Shown: one piece after another, positions 20,785 to 28,400 of the stretch
How positions within the stretch are numbered: the stretch's first letter is position 1
Layout: each line of letters starts with the position of its first letter
Origin: Nocardiopsis flavescens
Lineage (GTDB): Bacteria > Actinomycetota > Actinomycetes > Streptosporangiales > Streptosporangiaceae
Assembly: GCF_900141985.1 (NCBI RefSeq)
Contig: NZ_FQZK01000013.1
Coordinates: 124,001 to 188,000, forward strand
Direction: 5' to 3'
DNA length: 64,000 bases
Notes under the pieces: model-generated
The model's database searches: none
The model's input: only the letters and a program-made list of their open reading frames with translations
What the model was told of the DNA's origin: nothing
Program-made: the position numbers and the translations under genes

Positions 20785-21675
20785 TCAGCCGCCCGTCCCC
20801 AGGGAGAACCCCCCGTCCGACGTGATGACCTGGCCGACGATCCAGCGGCCCCCGTCGGAGGCGAGCCAGCCCACCAGGCGCGCGGGGTCCGCGGGCTCCC
20901 CGAAGCGGCCGAAGGGCGTGGCCGCCAGGACGCGCCCGATCACCTCCGGGTCGCGGTCGGTGGACTCCGGGTCCAGGTAGCCGGTGTTCACCGGGCCCGG
21001 GTCGACCGTGTTGAGCACGATGCCGTGCGGCAGCAGCTCGGCCGCCGCGGTCGCGGTCAGCCCGGCCAGCGCGGCCTTGCTCGCCGCGTAGGCCACCTCG
21101 CCGACCATGGGGCCGTGGATCTGCCCGGAGGTCGTCCAGAACACCCGTCCGGTCGCGTGCTCGTCCAGCGGGCCGGAGGCCTCCTGCCGGTCCCCGGGGC
21201 GGGCCGGCGGCGTGCCCCGCAGACCCGTGAACGCCCTGGCGAAGTGCGAGGTGAGCAGCAGGGTGGAGCGGGTGTTGACCGCCCAGTGGCCGTCCAGCCT
21301 CTCCGCGGTCATGTCCAGGATGGAGCCGTCGCCGCCCGAGCGCGCGTGGTTGCACACCAGCACGTGCAGGGAGCCGGTCAGGTCCCGGGCGGCGGCGACG
21401 AGGCGCTCGGGCGCGTCCGGGTCGGCCAGGTCGGCGCCCAGGTCGCCCAGGACGGCGCCGGGGCGCAGCGCGGCCCGGACGCCCTCGCGCACCCCGTCCA
21501 GGTCGTCGGCGCCCCAGGGCTGCCCGCTGTCGTGCGCCCGGTGGTGGTGGAGGAACAGGTCGGCCCCGAGCCCGGCGAGGCGCACGGCGATCGCGTACCC
21601 GATGCCCCTGCGCCGCGAGACGCCGGTGACCAGGGCCGTCCGCCCCCGGAGCGGCAGGTGTGCGGAGTTCGTCAT
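20785..21675 (-). CDS. SDR-family oxidoreductase
   Basis: A 296-residue short-chain dehydrogenase. The nucleotide-binding segment is ALVTGVSRRRGIGYAIA (residues 14-30), a TGxxxRRGIG variant, LHVLVCNHARSG replaces the usual NNAG, and the catalytic block is WTTSGQIHG followed by VAYAASKAAL (Tyr and Lys four apart). It ends with the ITSDGGF of the classical family. The substrate is unknown; the family reduces ketones or oxidises alcohols with NAD(P). It lies 42 bases after the esterase gene and 96 before the acyl-CoA dehydrogenase, all on the minus strand. Confidence 0.88.
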   Translation of the reverse strand: MTNSAHLPLRGRTALVTGVSRRRGIGYAIAVRLAGLGADLFLHHHRAHDSGQPWGADDLDGVREGVRAALRPGAVLGDLGADLADPDAPERLVAAARDLTGSLHVLVCNHARSGGDGSILDMTAERLDGHWAVNTRSTLLLTSHFARAFTGLRGTPPARPGDRQEASGPLDEHATGRVFWTTSGQIHGPMVGEVAYAASKAALAGLTATAAAELLPHGIVLNTVDPGPVNTGYLDPESTDRDPEVIGRVLAATPFGRFGEPADPARLVGWLASDGGRWIVGQVITSDGGFSLGTGG

Positions 21676-21717
21676 CCGGCGATCCTAGGCACCGGGTGTG
21701 CCGTCCGCACGGGGTTT

Positions 21718-22869
21718 TCAGCCGGTGTGCCGGTCCAGGAAACCGCCCAGCTCGTGGCGGGCCCACTGGGAGGCGAGGCCGCCCCAGTTGAGGTCGAACA
21801 TGTGCTCCGCCCAGGGGATCTCCACCAGCTGGTGCTCCACCCCGGCCCGAGCCAGCCGGGCGGCCAGGCGGCGGTTGTCCTCGGGCGCCAGGAACAGGTC
21901 GTGCCCGGCGGTGATGAGGAGGGTGGGCGGGGAGTCGGGGGAGACGTGGAGCAGCGGCGACATGGCCGCGTACTGCGCGGTGTCGCCGCCGACCATCCGC
22001 TCGCTCTCGCCGTCCAGCTCGGCCGCCAGCGGCGAGCGGCGCAGCCGCCAGGGGTAGGGCGGGGCGTCGGCGGTGCCGTCGGCCACCGAGTACCAGGCCG
22101 CGACGGCGTCCACCGGCACGTGCTCCACGGGGCAGCTCGGCTCGATGTCGCCGGCGGGGGAGTAGGCGGCCAGCAGGGCGAGCAGCCCTCCGGCGGACTG
22201 GCCGGTGAGGACGATGCGGCCGGGGTCGCCGCCGTGGTCGGCGGCGGTCTCCCGGATCCGGCCCAGCGCGCAGCGCACGTCGGCGACGGGGGCCCTCCAG
22301 TCGCCGTCGGGGAAGAACCGGTAGTCGACCTCGAAGACCACGTGGCCCCGGTCGGCCAGCCAGGTGTCCCAGCGCGGCAGCAGGCTCTGCGGGAGGTCCT
22401 CGGCGCCGCCGTGCACGTTGACCACCACGGGCAGGGGTTCGCCGCCGGACTCGCGAGGGCGCCAGACGTCCATCTCCAGGTCCTCGCCGCCGGGTGAGGC
22501 GTAGACCAGGGTGCGCGGTTCCCGGTCGGCGGAGGTGGCCAGGCCGTCGGCGTAGCCGCCGAGCGAGACCGGCGCCCCGGCCTGCCGGGCGGCCCACCAC
22601 GTGGAGGCCGGCGGGACCAGGGCGGCGGCCAGCGCGACCGCGTTGGCGGCGGCCAGCACCGCGGCCGCGCGGGGGTGAGCCGCGCGCCCGGCCAGGGCCA
22701 GGAGCACGCCGAGCGCGGCCGCGGCGGCGGGGAGCAGCGCGAACTCCAGGACCAGCAGGCCGTACTGCCAGAACTCCCAGGAGGGCGGGGGCAGCAGCAC
22801 CACCGCGACGGCCGCCGCGCACAGCAGCGCGGTCAGGGCGGAGAGCAGGAGGGCGAGGGGGCGGAGCAT
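21718..22869 (-). CDS. Membrane-anchored alpha/beta hydrolase (esterase/lipase type)
   Basis: A 383-residue protein whose first 100 residues hold about three hydrophobic segments (LLLSALTALLCAAAVAVVLL and others), so it is membrane-bound, followed by an extracytoplasmic hydrolase domain. The oxyanion motif is VVVNVHGG, the nucleophile Ser is in LTGQSAGGLLAL, and Asp (ITAGHDLFLAPED) and His (WAEHMFD) complete the triad. It resembles hormone-sensitive-lipase-type esterases. It is first in the esterase-SDR-dehydrogenase row and divergent from the TetR gene, with which it shares an operator region. Confidence 0.85.
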   Translation of the reverse strand: MLRPLALLLSALTALLCAAAVAVVLLPPPSWEFWQYGLLVLEFALLPAAAAALGVLLALAGRAAHPRAAAVLAAANAVALAAALVPPASTWWAARQAGAPVSLGGYADGLATSADREPRTLVYASPGGEDLEMDVWRPRESGGEPLPVVVNVHGGAEDLPQSLLPRWDTWLADRGHVVFEVDYRFFPDGDWRAPVADVRCALGRIRETAADHGGDPGRIVLTGQSAGGLLALLAAYSPAGDIEPSCPVEHVPVDAVAAWYSVADGTADAPPYPWRLRRSPLAAELDGESERMVGGDTAQYAAMSPLLHVSPDSPPTLLITAGHDLFLAPEDNRRLAARLARAGVEHQLVEIPWAEHMFDLNWGGLASQWARHELGGFLDRHTG

Positions 22870-22882
22870 GGCGGGTCCTTAT

Positions 22883-22914
22883 CCGATACTTGTGTATTGA
22901 TACGACTGTATCGG
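22883..22914. promoter_or_regulatory. Operator in the esterase/TetR divergent promoter
   Basis: CCGATAC (22883-22889) and GTATCGG (22908-22914) are perfect inverted arms, and between them GTAT-TG-ATAC (22894-22903) is a second dyad, so the GATAC/GTATC half-site occurs four times in 32 bases. CACAAT at 22929-22934 is a plausible -10 for the TetR gene, six bases before its GTG. The site would let the TetR protein control itself and the esterase operon. Confidence 0.6.
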
Positions 22915-22940
22915 AAGCGGTCGCGTGCCACAATGGGCCG

Positions 22941-23564
22941 GTGCCCAAGTACGTCGACAAGGACGCCCGCCGCCGCGGGGTGGCCGCGGCCCTGCGGCGC
23001 ATCGCCGCCCGCGAAGGGCTCGAAGGCGTGAGCATCCGGACCGTCGCCGCCGAGGCCGGGATCTCCGCGGGCGCGGTCCAGCGCGACTTCCCCACCAAGG
23101 ACGAGCTCCTGGCGTTCGCCTTCCACGACGCGGTCGACGCGGTCGCGGAGCGGTTCTCCCGCATCCGCATCGGGCCGGGCCGCGCGGGCTTCGCCGAGGG
23201 GCTGCGCGCGGTCCTGCTCGACCTGCTGCCCGTCGACGACGAGCGGCGCGCCCAGGCCCGGGTGTGGGCGGCGTTCTACGCCCGGGCGGCCGTCGTCCCC
23301 GACTTCGCCCGCACCCTCGCCGACCTGGACGGCCTCTCCCGCACGGCGCTGCGCGCCGCCGTGGGCTACGCCGTCGAGCAGGGCGAGCTGGCCCCCGGCC
23401 TGGACCCCGAGGAGGCCGTCGAGCTTTTGCTCGTCCTCGTCGACGGGATGTGGCTCACCGCCGCCCGCCGCCCCCCGGGGGCGTCCGTGGACCCCCAGCG
23501 CGCGGCGGTCGACGCCGCCGTCGCCGCGGTCACCGGCGCGTCCTCCCGGGAGCCGCGCCGCTAG
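22941..23564 (+). CDS. TetR-family transcriptional regulator
   Basis: A 207-residue repressor. The N-terminal helix-turn-helix (residues 3-55) shows VAAALRRIAAREGLEGVSIR and AAEAGISAGAVQRDFPTKDELL, the TetR pattern. The C-terminal ligand domain has WAAFYARAAVVPDFA and ends with a variable tail. The GTG start lies six bases behind a CACAAT -10 candidate, so it may be leaderless. It faces the esterase operon across a dyad-rich region, the usual sign of local control. Its TAG stop lies inside the CTAG that begins a MITE-like element, so the last residues may differ from the ancestral protein. Confidence 0.88.
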   Translation: MPKYVDKDARRRGVAAALRRIAAREGLEGVSIRTVAAEAGISAGAVQRDFPTKDELLAFAFHDAVDAVAERFSRIRIGPGRAGFAEGLRAVLLDLLPVDDERRAQARVWAAFYARAAVVPDFARTLADLDGLSRTALRAAVGYAVEQGELAPGLDPEEAVELLLVLVDGMWLTAARRPPGASVDPQRAAVDAAVAAVTGASSREPRR

Positions 23565-23746
23565 GGCGTGTTCGGCGGATCATTCCGGCTCGCGACCACC
23601 AGGCGGCCTCTCGCCGCGCCGCCTGCGCTTGGACGGCCGACCGGCCGACCCGCGCTCGGCGTCTTGCGAGAGATTGCCCGGAGGCCGCTCCCCTCACTCG
23701 GCGCAAGCGCCGAACCGAACGAAAGCATCCGCCGAACACGCCCTAG
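23561..23746. mobile_element. MITE-like element with 20-bp perfect terminal inverted repeats
   Basis: The ends 23561-23580 (CTAGGGCGTGTTCGGCGGAT) and 23727-23746 are exact reverse complements. CTAG at both ends may be part of the repeat or a 4-bp target duplication. The 146-base interior has no transposase and no complete gene, and weak inner symmetry continues past the ends. This is the form of a non-autonomous miniature element mobilised by an insertion sequence elsewhere. No second copy was seen in the window. Confidence 0.7.
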
Positions 23747-23848
23747 CGCGCCCGGCCCCAAAAAACCACCAAGGTCCCTCCCCGCACGTGTTCCCCGCCC
23801 GCTCCGGGGCAGTGGCACCCACGCGGTACCCGACGGAGAGGAGCGATC

Positions 23849-24820
23849 GTGGAGATCGGGTTCAAACTCATGGCCGAGCGCTACGGCCCCGCCGAGCTGG
23901 TGCGCCAGGCGGTGCGCGCCGAGGAGCTCGGGTTCGGCTTCGTGGAGATCAGCGACCACTACCACCCCTGGCTGTTCGAGCACGGGCACTCGCCCTTCGC
24001 CTGGTCGGTGATGGCGGCCATCGCGCAGGCCACCGAGCGGATCCGCATCGGCCCGGGGGTGACCTGCCCGTCGATGCGCTACCACCCGGCGGTCGTCGCC
24101 CAGATGTCGGCCACCACGGCGCTGCTCTCGCGGGGGCGGCACTTCCTGGGCGTGGGCTCGGGGGAGCGGCTCAACGAGCACGTGGTCGGCGACGCCTGGC
24201 CGTCGGTCACCGCGCGGCAGGCCATGCTCCGCGAGTCCCTGCGGATCATCCGCATGCTCTGGACCGGGGGGTACCACTCCTTCGAGGGGGAGTACCTGAC
24301 CCTGGACGACGCCCGGGTCTACGACCTGCCCGAGACCCCGCCCGAGATCATCGTCGCCGCTGGCGGCGAGCAGGCCGCGGCCCTGGCGGCGGAGCACGGC
24401 GACGGCCTCTTCGCCACCGAGCCCCGGCCCGAGCTGGTGGAGGCCTACACCGCCGCGGGGGGCGACGGGCCCCGGTACGTGGAGGTGCCGCTCGCCGTCG
24501 CCGACGACGAGGAGACCGCGCTGCGCAACGCCTGGGAGGGGTTCCGGTTCGGCCTCAGCGGCTGGAAGGTGATGTCGGAGCTGCCCAACCCGGTCAACTT
24601 CGAGGCCGCCACCTCCCTCGCGACCCCGGAGGACATGCGGCAGATGGCGTCCGCGGGCCCGGACCCGCAGAACCACCTCGACCAGGTCCGCACCTTCTCC
24701 GAGGCCGGTTTCGACCACCTGGTCCTCATGAACGCGGGCGGCGACGTGGACGACTTCTTCGCCTACGCCGAACGGCACCTGCTCCCGGAGCTCGGGATCG
24801 CCCGACCGGCCGGCGTGTGA
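23849..24820 (+). CDS. F420-dependent LLM-class oxidoreductase (glucose-6-phosphate dehydrogenase-like)
   Basis: A 323-residue luciferase-like TIM barrel of the F420-dependent family. FGFVEISDHYHPWLFEHGHS (residues 30-49) and IGPGVTCPSMRYHP with LGVGSGERLNEHVVGD are hallmarks shared with F420-dependent glucose-6-phosphate dehydrogenase and its relatives (TIGR03557-type). The GTG start has GGAGAGGAG five bases upstream. The substrate may be glucose 6-phosphate or another alcohol. It is followed 12 bases later by a hydrolase gene, so the two may be co-transcribed. Use of F420 supports an actinomycete host. Confidence 0.87.
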   Translation: MEIGFKLMAERYGPAELVRQAVRAEELGFGFVEISDHYHPWLFEHGHSPFAWSVMAAIAQATERIRIGPGVTCPSMRYHPAVVAQMSATTALLSRGRHFLGVGSGERLNEHVVGDAWPSVTARQAMLRESLRIIRMLWTGGYHSFEGEYLTLDDARVYDLPETPPEIIVAAGGEQAAALAAEHGDGLFATEPRPELVEAYTAAGGDGPRYVEVPLAVADDEETALRNAWEGFRFGLSGWKVMSELPNPVNFEAATSLATPEDMRQMASAGPDPQNHLDQVRTFSEAGFDHLVLMNAGGDVDDFFAYAERHLLPELGIARPAGV

Positions 24821-24832
24821 TACCCAGGGGGC

Positions 24833-25684
24833 GTGACACGTGGGAAGAGGGGCCGCCGGGCCGCGATCGCGCTGACGGCCGTCGTCGCGCCGGTCCTGCT
24901 GCTGGCCGGGTTGGTGTGGGCGGGGCAGCGGTCGGTGGTCTACCTGCCCTCGGACGCCGTCCCGCCACCCGCCGCCGGCGCCGAGGACGTGCGCCTGGCC
25001 ACCGACGACGGCCTCGTGCTCGACGCCTGGCTCCTGCCTCCCCGGGGCGGGGACCGCGGGGCGGCCGTGCTGCTCGCCCACGGCAACGCCGGGAACCGGG
25101 AGAGCCGCCTGCCGCTGGCCCGCGCCCTGGCCGCCGAGGGCTTCTCGGTGCTGCTGTTCGACTACCGCGGCTACGGCGGCAACGAGGGCTCGCCCTCCGA
25201 AGAGGGCCTGGCGGCCGACGCCCGCGCCGCCGCCGACCACCTGGCCGAGCGGGGGTTCGCCGCCGACCGCACGCTCTACTTCGGGGAGAGCCTGGGCGCC
25301 GCCGTGGCGGCCGGCCTGGCCGCCGAGCGCCCGCCCGCGGGGCTGTTCCTGCGCTCCCCGTTCAGCTCCCTGGCGGACATGGGGGAGCGGTACCACCCGT
25401 TCCTGTCCGTCCGCCCGCTCCTGCGCGACCACTACCCGGTGACCGGCCACGTGGCGGAGGCCGGCGTCCCCACCACCGTCGTGCTCGGCGACGCCGACGG
25501 CGTCGTGCCCCCGGAGCAGAGCCGCGCGGTGGCCCGGGCCTGCCCCCGCCTGGTCGAACAGGTGGTCCTGGCGGGCGCCGACCACAACGACGCCGAACTC
25601 GCCCACGGCCCCGAGGTGATCGCCGCCTTCACCCGCCTCGCCGACCACGCCCTCCCCGCGGAGCCTCCCCGCCCTCCGCGGTGA
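24833..25684 (+). CDS. Membrane-anchored alpha/beta hydrolase (BEM46-like)
   Basis: A 283-residue hydrolase with one N-terminal membrane anchor (AAIALTAVVAPVLLLAGLVW). LLAHGNAGNRES provides the oxyanion hole, GESLGAAVA the nucleophile Ser, GDADGVVPPEQS the Asp and GADHND the His, an intact triad. The FDYRGYGGNEGSPSEEGL motif is typical of the BEM46/YqkD group, whose substrates are unknown. Its 3' end overlaps the convergent MerR gene by 56 bases. It follows the F420 enzyme by 12 bases. Confidence 0.85.
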   Translation: MTRGKRGRRAAIALTAVVAPVLLLAGLVWAGQRSVVYLPSDAVPPPAAGAEDVRLATDDGLVLDAWLLPPRGGDRGAAVLLAHGNAGNRESRLPLARALAAEGFSVLLFDYRGYGGNEGSPSEEGLAADARAAADHLAERGFAADRTLYFGESLGAAVAAGLAAERPPAGLFLRSPFSSLADMGERYHPFLSVRPLLRDHYPVTGHVAEAGVPTTVVLGDADGVVPPEQSRAVARACPRLVEQVVLAGADHNDAELAHGPEVIAAFTRLADHALPAEPPRPPR

Positions 25685-26372
25685 CGAGCTCGACCGCCCG
25701 CTCCAGCACCCGCAGCTGCGCGGGGTTGTGCAGCTGCTCCACGACCTCGCCCATGGCCTGCTCCGCCCGGCGCGCCCCGCGCCCCGACCCCGTCGCCCAC
25801 GCCCGCGTCTCGCGGACCTCGCGCATCACCGGCAGCAACCGCAGCGCCATGCGCTCGACCTCGGCGTCGTCCGCGTCCGCGGGCAGGGCCTCGAACTCCG
25901 CACCGGTGTCCCCGGCCGAGCCCAGTAGCTCATGCAGCCCCTCCCCGGACGTCTCGCCCAGCACGTTCGAGTAGACCATCAGCAGCGACCGCTGCCGCTC
26001 CGACAGATCCCGGGAGACCGGCGCGTACGCGGAGGGGACGTACGCCGGCGCCCGGTGGCGCAGGATGAGCGCCAGCTCCGCCCGCACCCGCCGGAGCCGC
26101 TCGATCGTGGCCCCCAGCTCCGCGTCGAGCACCCGGATCGCCTCCTCCGGCTCCTCCTGCGCGTGCCCCATCGCCGCCACGTCCGACAGCGGCACCCCCA
26201 GGTCGGACAGCCGCCTGATCTGCAACAGCCGGATCAGGTGCGCGACCTCGTAGTGCTTGTACCCGTTCGCCCCGCGCTCGGGCATCTCCAGCAGGCCGAC
26301 CCCGTGGTAGTACCGGACGGCCTTGACGGTCGTCCCGGCGAGTTCGGCGAGCTGCCGAGTGCTCCACGCCAT
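25629..26372 (-). CDS. MerR-family transcriptional regulator
   Basis: A 247-residue regulator. The winged helix at residues 1-70 is MerR-like (STRQLAELAGTTVKAVRYYH, GVGLLEMPERGANGYKHYEV) followed by a dimerisation helix (LDAELGATIERLRRVRAEL). The C-terminal part is not the metal-binding type; it resembles the larger effector domains of drug-sensing members. The gene is divergent from a SpoIIM-like membrane gene, and two mirror-image operators lie between. The last 56 bases are shared with the end of the hydrolase gene. Confidence 0.87.
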   Translation of the reverse strand: MAWSTRQLAELAGTTVKAVRYYHGVGLLEMPERGANGYKHYEVAHLIRLLQIRRLSDLGVPLSDVAAMGHAQEEPEEAIRVLDAELGATIERLRRVRAELALILRHRAPAYVPSAYAPVSRDLSERQRSLLMVYSNVLGETSGEGLHELLGSAGDTGAEFEALPADADDAEVERMALRLLPVMREVRETRAWATGSGRGARRAEQAMGEVVEQLHNPAQLRVLERAVELVTAEGGEAPRGGRGRRGG

Positions 26373-26405
26373 GCGCCCCTCCTCTCGCGACCTCCCCAGT
26401 CCACA

Positions 26406-26428
26406 CCCTGCCCCCGGGGCAGGGTCAA
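26406..26428 (-). promoter_or_regulatory. MerR operator/promoter, MerR-gene side
   Basis: On the minus strand TTGACC is followed by the palindrome CCTGCCCCGGGGGCAGG and then TGGACT near the -10 position. This is an exact 23-base mirror copy of the site at 26443-26465, so the regulator probably binds both and controls its own gene. Confidence 0.65.
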
Positions 26429-26442
26429 GGCCGCGGCCCGAT

Positions 26443-26473
26443 TTGACCCTGCCCCGGGGGCAGGGCCTGGAGT
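26443..26473 (+). promoter_or_regulatory. MerR operator/promoter, SpoIIM-gene side
   Basis: TTGACC (-35, 26443-26448) and TGGAGT (-10, 26468-26473) are 19 bases apart, and CCCTGCCCC-G-GGGGCAGGG fills the spacer. A 19-base spacer with a central dyad is the classical MerR-activated promoter design. It reads into the SpoIIM-like gene at 26522. Confidence 0.7.
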
Positions 26474-26521
26474 GGTGCCGAGCGGCCGCCCGGCCGCACC
26501 GACAACGGGAGTCAGGACACC

Positions 26522-27121
26522 ATGCGCCACCTCCGTACGCCCTTCCGCATCATCCGCGAGAACCTCCGCGCCTACCTGGTGATGAACGCCCTCGTCTACG
26601 CCGCCCTCCTCCTGGGCATCGCGGCGGGGCTCGCCTTCCCCGACCTGTACGCCGCCCAGCACGCCGTCCTGGAGGAGACGGGCACGGAGGACCTGATCAG
26701 GCCGCTCCTGGCGACGCCGTGGCTGTTCGGCCTGACCATCCTCGCCAACAACGTGTTCCGGGCCGCGCTGCTGTCGATCGTGCTGCCCTCGATGATCGTC
26801 CCCTTCTCCGGGATCGCCCTCTTCCTCTACAGCACCTTCACCATTGGCGTGATCGTGGCTCCGGTGGACGCGGACACCGCGGCCGTCCTGGTCCCGCACT
26901 CGGTGACCCTCCTGGTCGAGTTCCAGGCCTACGTGCTCCTCATGCTCGGCGTGTACCTCCTGGGCCAGGGCTGGCTGAGCCCCGCGTCCGCGGGCGCCGA
27001 CACCCGCCGCCGGGCCTACCTGCTCGGACTGCGCCGGACGGCGTGGCTGAGCCTGCCGGCGCTGGCGCTGCTCGTGGCCGGCGCGGTCTACGAGGCCCTG
27101 TCCGTCATCCACCTCATGTGA
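26522..27121 (+). CDS. Stage II sporulation protein M-like membrane protein
   Basis: A 199-residue membrane protein with about five hydrophobic segments. The block LTILANNVFRAALLSIVLP and SVTLLVEFQAYVLLMLGVYL fits the SpoIIM/DUF95 family, in which a conserved Glu lies in the last long helix. The ATG is preceded by GGGAGTCAGGACACC. SpoIIM proper works in Bacillus engulfment; actinomycete DUF95 proteins have unknown roles. Being under a MerR promoter suggests it is induced by a small molecule, perhaps as part of an envelope response. It is followed 10 bases later by a VOC gene, so co-transcription is likely. Confidence 0.7.
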   Translation: MRHLRTPFRIIRENLRAYLVMNALVYAALLLGIAAGLAFPDLYAAQHAVLEETGTEDLIRPLLATPWLFGLTILANNVFRAALLSIVLPSMIVPFSGIALFLYSTFTIGVIVAPVDADTAAVLVPHSVTLLVEFQAYVLLMLGVYLLGQGWLSPASAGADTRRRAYLLGLRRTAWLSLPALALLVAGAVYEALSVIHLM

Positions 27122-27131
27122 GGATCGGGGG

Positions 27132-27611
27132 ATGCTGAACATCGGATCGGTCGTGCTTGGCGTCTCCGACATGGCCCGCGCGAGGGCCTTCTGGACCGCG
27201 GCCCTGGACTACACCCCCCGCGAGCCCGGCACCGACCGCTGGACCGTCCTCGTCCCGACGCACAGCCCGGGTGTGCAGGTCGCCCTCGGCCTCAGCGGCG
27301 TCCCCGCGCAGGAGCACCCCCGCGTCCACCTCGACCTCTACGCCGAGAACACCGCCGACCAGGCGGCCGAGGTGGACCGCCTGCTCGCCCTGGGCGCCGA
27401 ACGCGTCGCCTGGGACCTCTACCCCGAGGACCCCGACTTCGTCGTCCTCGCCGACCCCGAGGGCAACCGCTTCTGCGTCATCGACCCCACCCACCCGCAG
27501 GCGCCCCCGGGAGACGCTCCCGGAACCTCCGCCCCGGGGGGTCGCCCACCCTCTCGGAGCCCCCGACCACACTCGGAGGGCACCGCTCCCACCCCAGGCC
27601 GCGCGGGGTGA
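27132..27611 (+). CDS. VOC-family (glyoxalase/bleomycin resistance fold) protein
   Basis: A 159-residue protein. Residues 1-118 form the vicinal-oxygen-chelate fold: IGSVVLGVSDMARARAFW at the start, VHLDLYAENTADQAAEVDRL in the middle and VLADPEGNRFCVIDP at the end. The family normally stops just after this point; here about 40 extra Pro/Gly/Ser/Arg-rich residues follow, encoded by low-complexity DNA that includes the first copy of a 46-bp repeat. The original stop may have been lost. Function could be antibiotic binding or a small-molecule lyase. It follows the SpoIIM-like gene and may share its MerR promoter. Confidence 0.8.
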   Translation: MLNIGSVVLGVSDMARARAFWTAALDYTPREPGTDRWTVLVPTHSPGVQVALGLSGVPAQEHPRVHLDLYAENTADQAAEVDRLLALGAERVAWDLYPEDPDFVVLADPEGNRFCVIDPTHPQAPPGDAPGTSAPGGRPPSRSPRPHSEGTAPTPGRAG

Positions 27612-27724
27612 GGCCGCGGACACCCGCCCGGCCGTACTGCCGGGGGTTGTCCACCCGCCTGGAGCGCCCAGCCGCAGCCGGAGGGCACCGCTCCCACCCC
27701 AGGCCGCGCGGGGTGAGGCCGCGG
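27574..27724. repeat. 46-bp direct repeat, two copies
   Basis: Copies at 27574-27619 and 27679-27724 are identical over 46 bases and 59 bases apart. The VOC stop codon lies within the first copy. The sequence between and after is GC-rich and non-coding. It looks like a local tandem duplication rather than a mobile element. Confidence 0.7.
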
Positions 27725-28400
27725 GTACCTGCCCGGCCCGCCCCAGGGGGTGTCGGGGCACGCTCCCGCCTCCTCCGCTCCAGGGGGTGAGACGAACTCC
27801 GAGGTCTCCAAAAGGGCCACCCCGTGGAAACGGCGGTCTGTGGTCGCGCCCGACCAGGACCTTTGGTCTCCAAAACGCCCGCCGCTTGGAAAGGCACAGA
27901 CCGGCGGAGCCGGATCCGCCCCCACGATGCAACGGGCGGCAGACCGCCGGGCAGGCGCGTGGGGCTCACATCCGCAGTGGTGGGGGTGCGCTTTCCGGGG
28001 GCGGGTCCGGGCGAGGCCTGCCCCGCCCAGCCCCTTGGGAACGGAGGAAGGGTCCGACCAGGAGCGCACGGTCGCTCACAGCCTCGCTTGGAACACCAGC
28101 CCCAGACGCGGTAACCAGCACCCGACCACCCTCCCGCACCCGACGCGGCCCACCCCACCTCTCCCACCCCACCCCCTCCCACCTCCACACTTCCCACCCC
28201 GCCTCCCGCTACGATGCAAGTAGTTTGATATCAACAGACCTGACACCGCGATCGCCCCTGTGATCCCGTGATCGGACCACTCCGACCACCACGACAGACC
28301 CGAACCCGGCGCACCCGCCTCCACCCATCCACCGCACCACCCACCGATCTCCCCCACCCACCAACCTCACCCACCCCACCCCACGGCGCGAAAGGGGACC
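27612..28400. other. Long gene-free, low-complexity region before the MFS gene
   Basis: About 790 bases without a recognisable gene on either strand. It contains the second 46-bp repeat, an 11-base direct repeat GGTCTCCAAAA (27803-27813 and 27865-27875), and a C-rich stretch from about 28136 to 28206 with repeated CCCACC words, which is G-rich on the minus strand. At 28230-28239 TTGATATCAA is a perfect 10-base palindrome in an AT-rich patch, the likely promoter or operator zone of the MFS gene. Confidence 0.5.
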
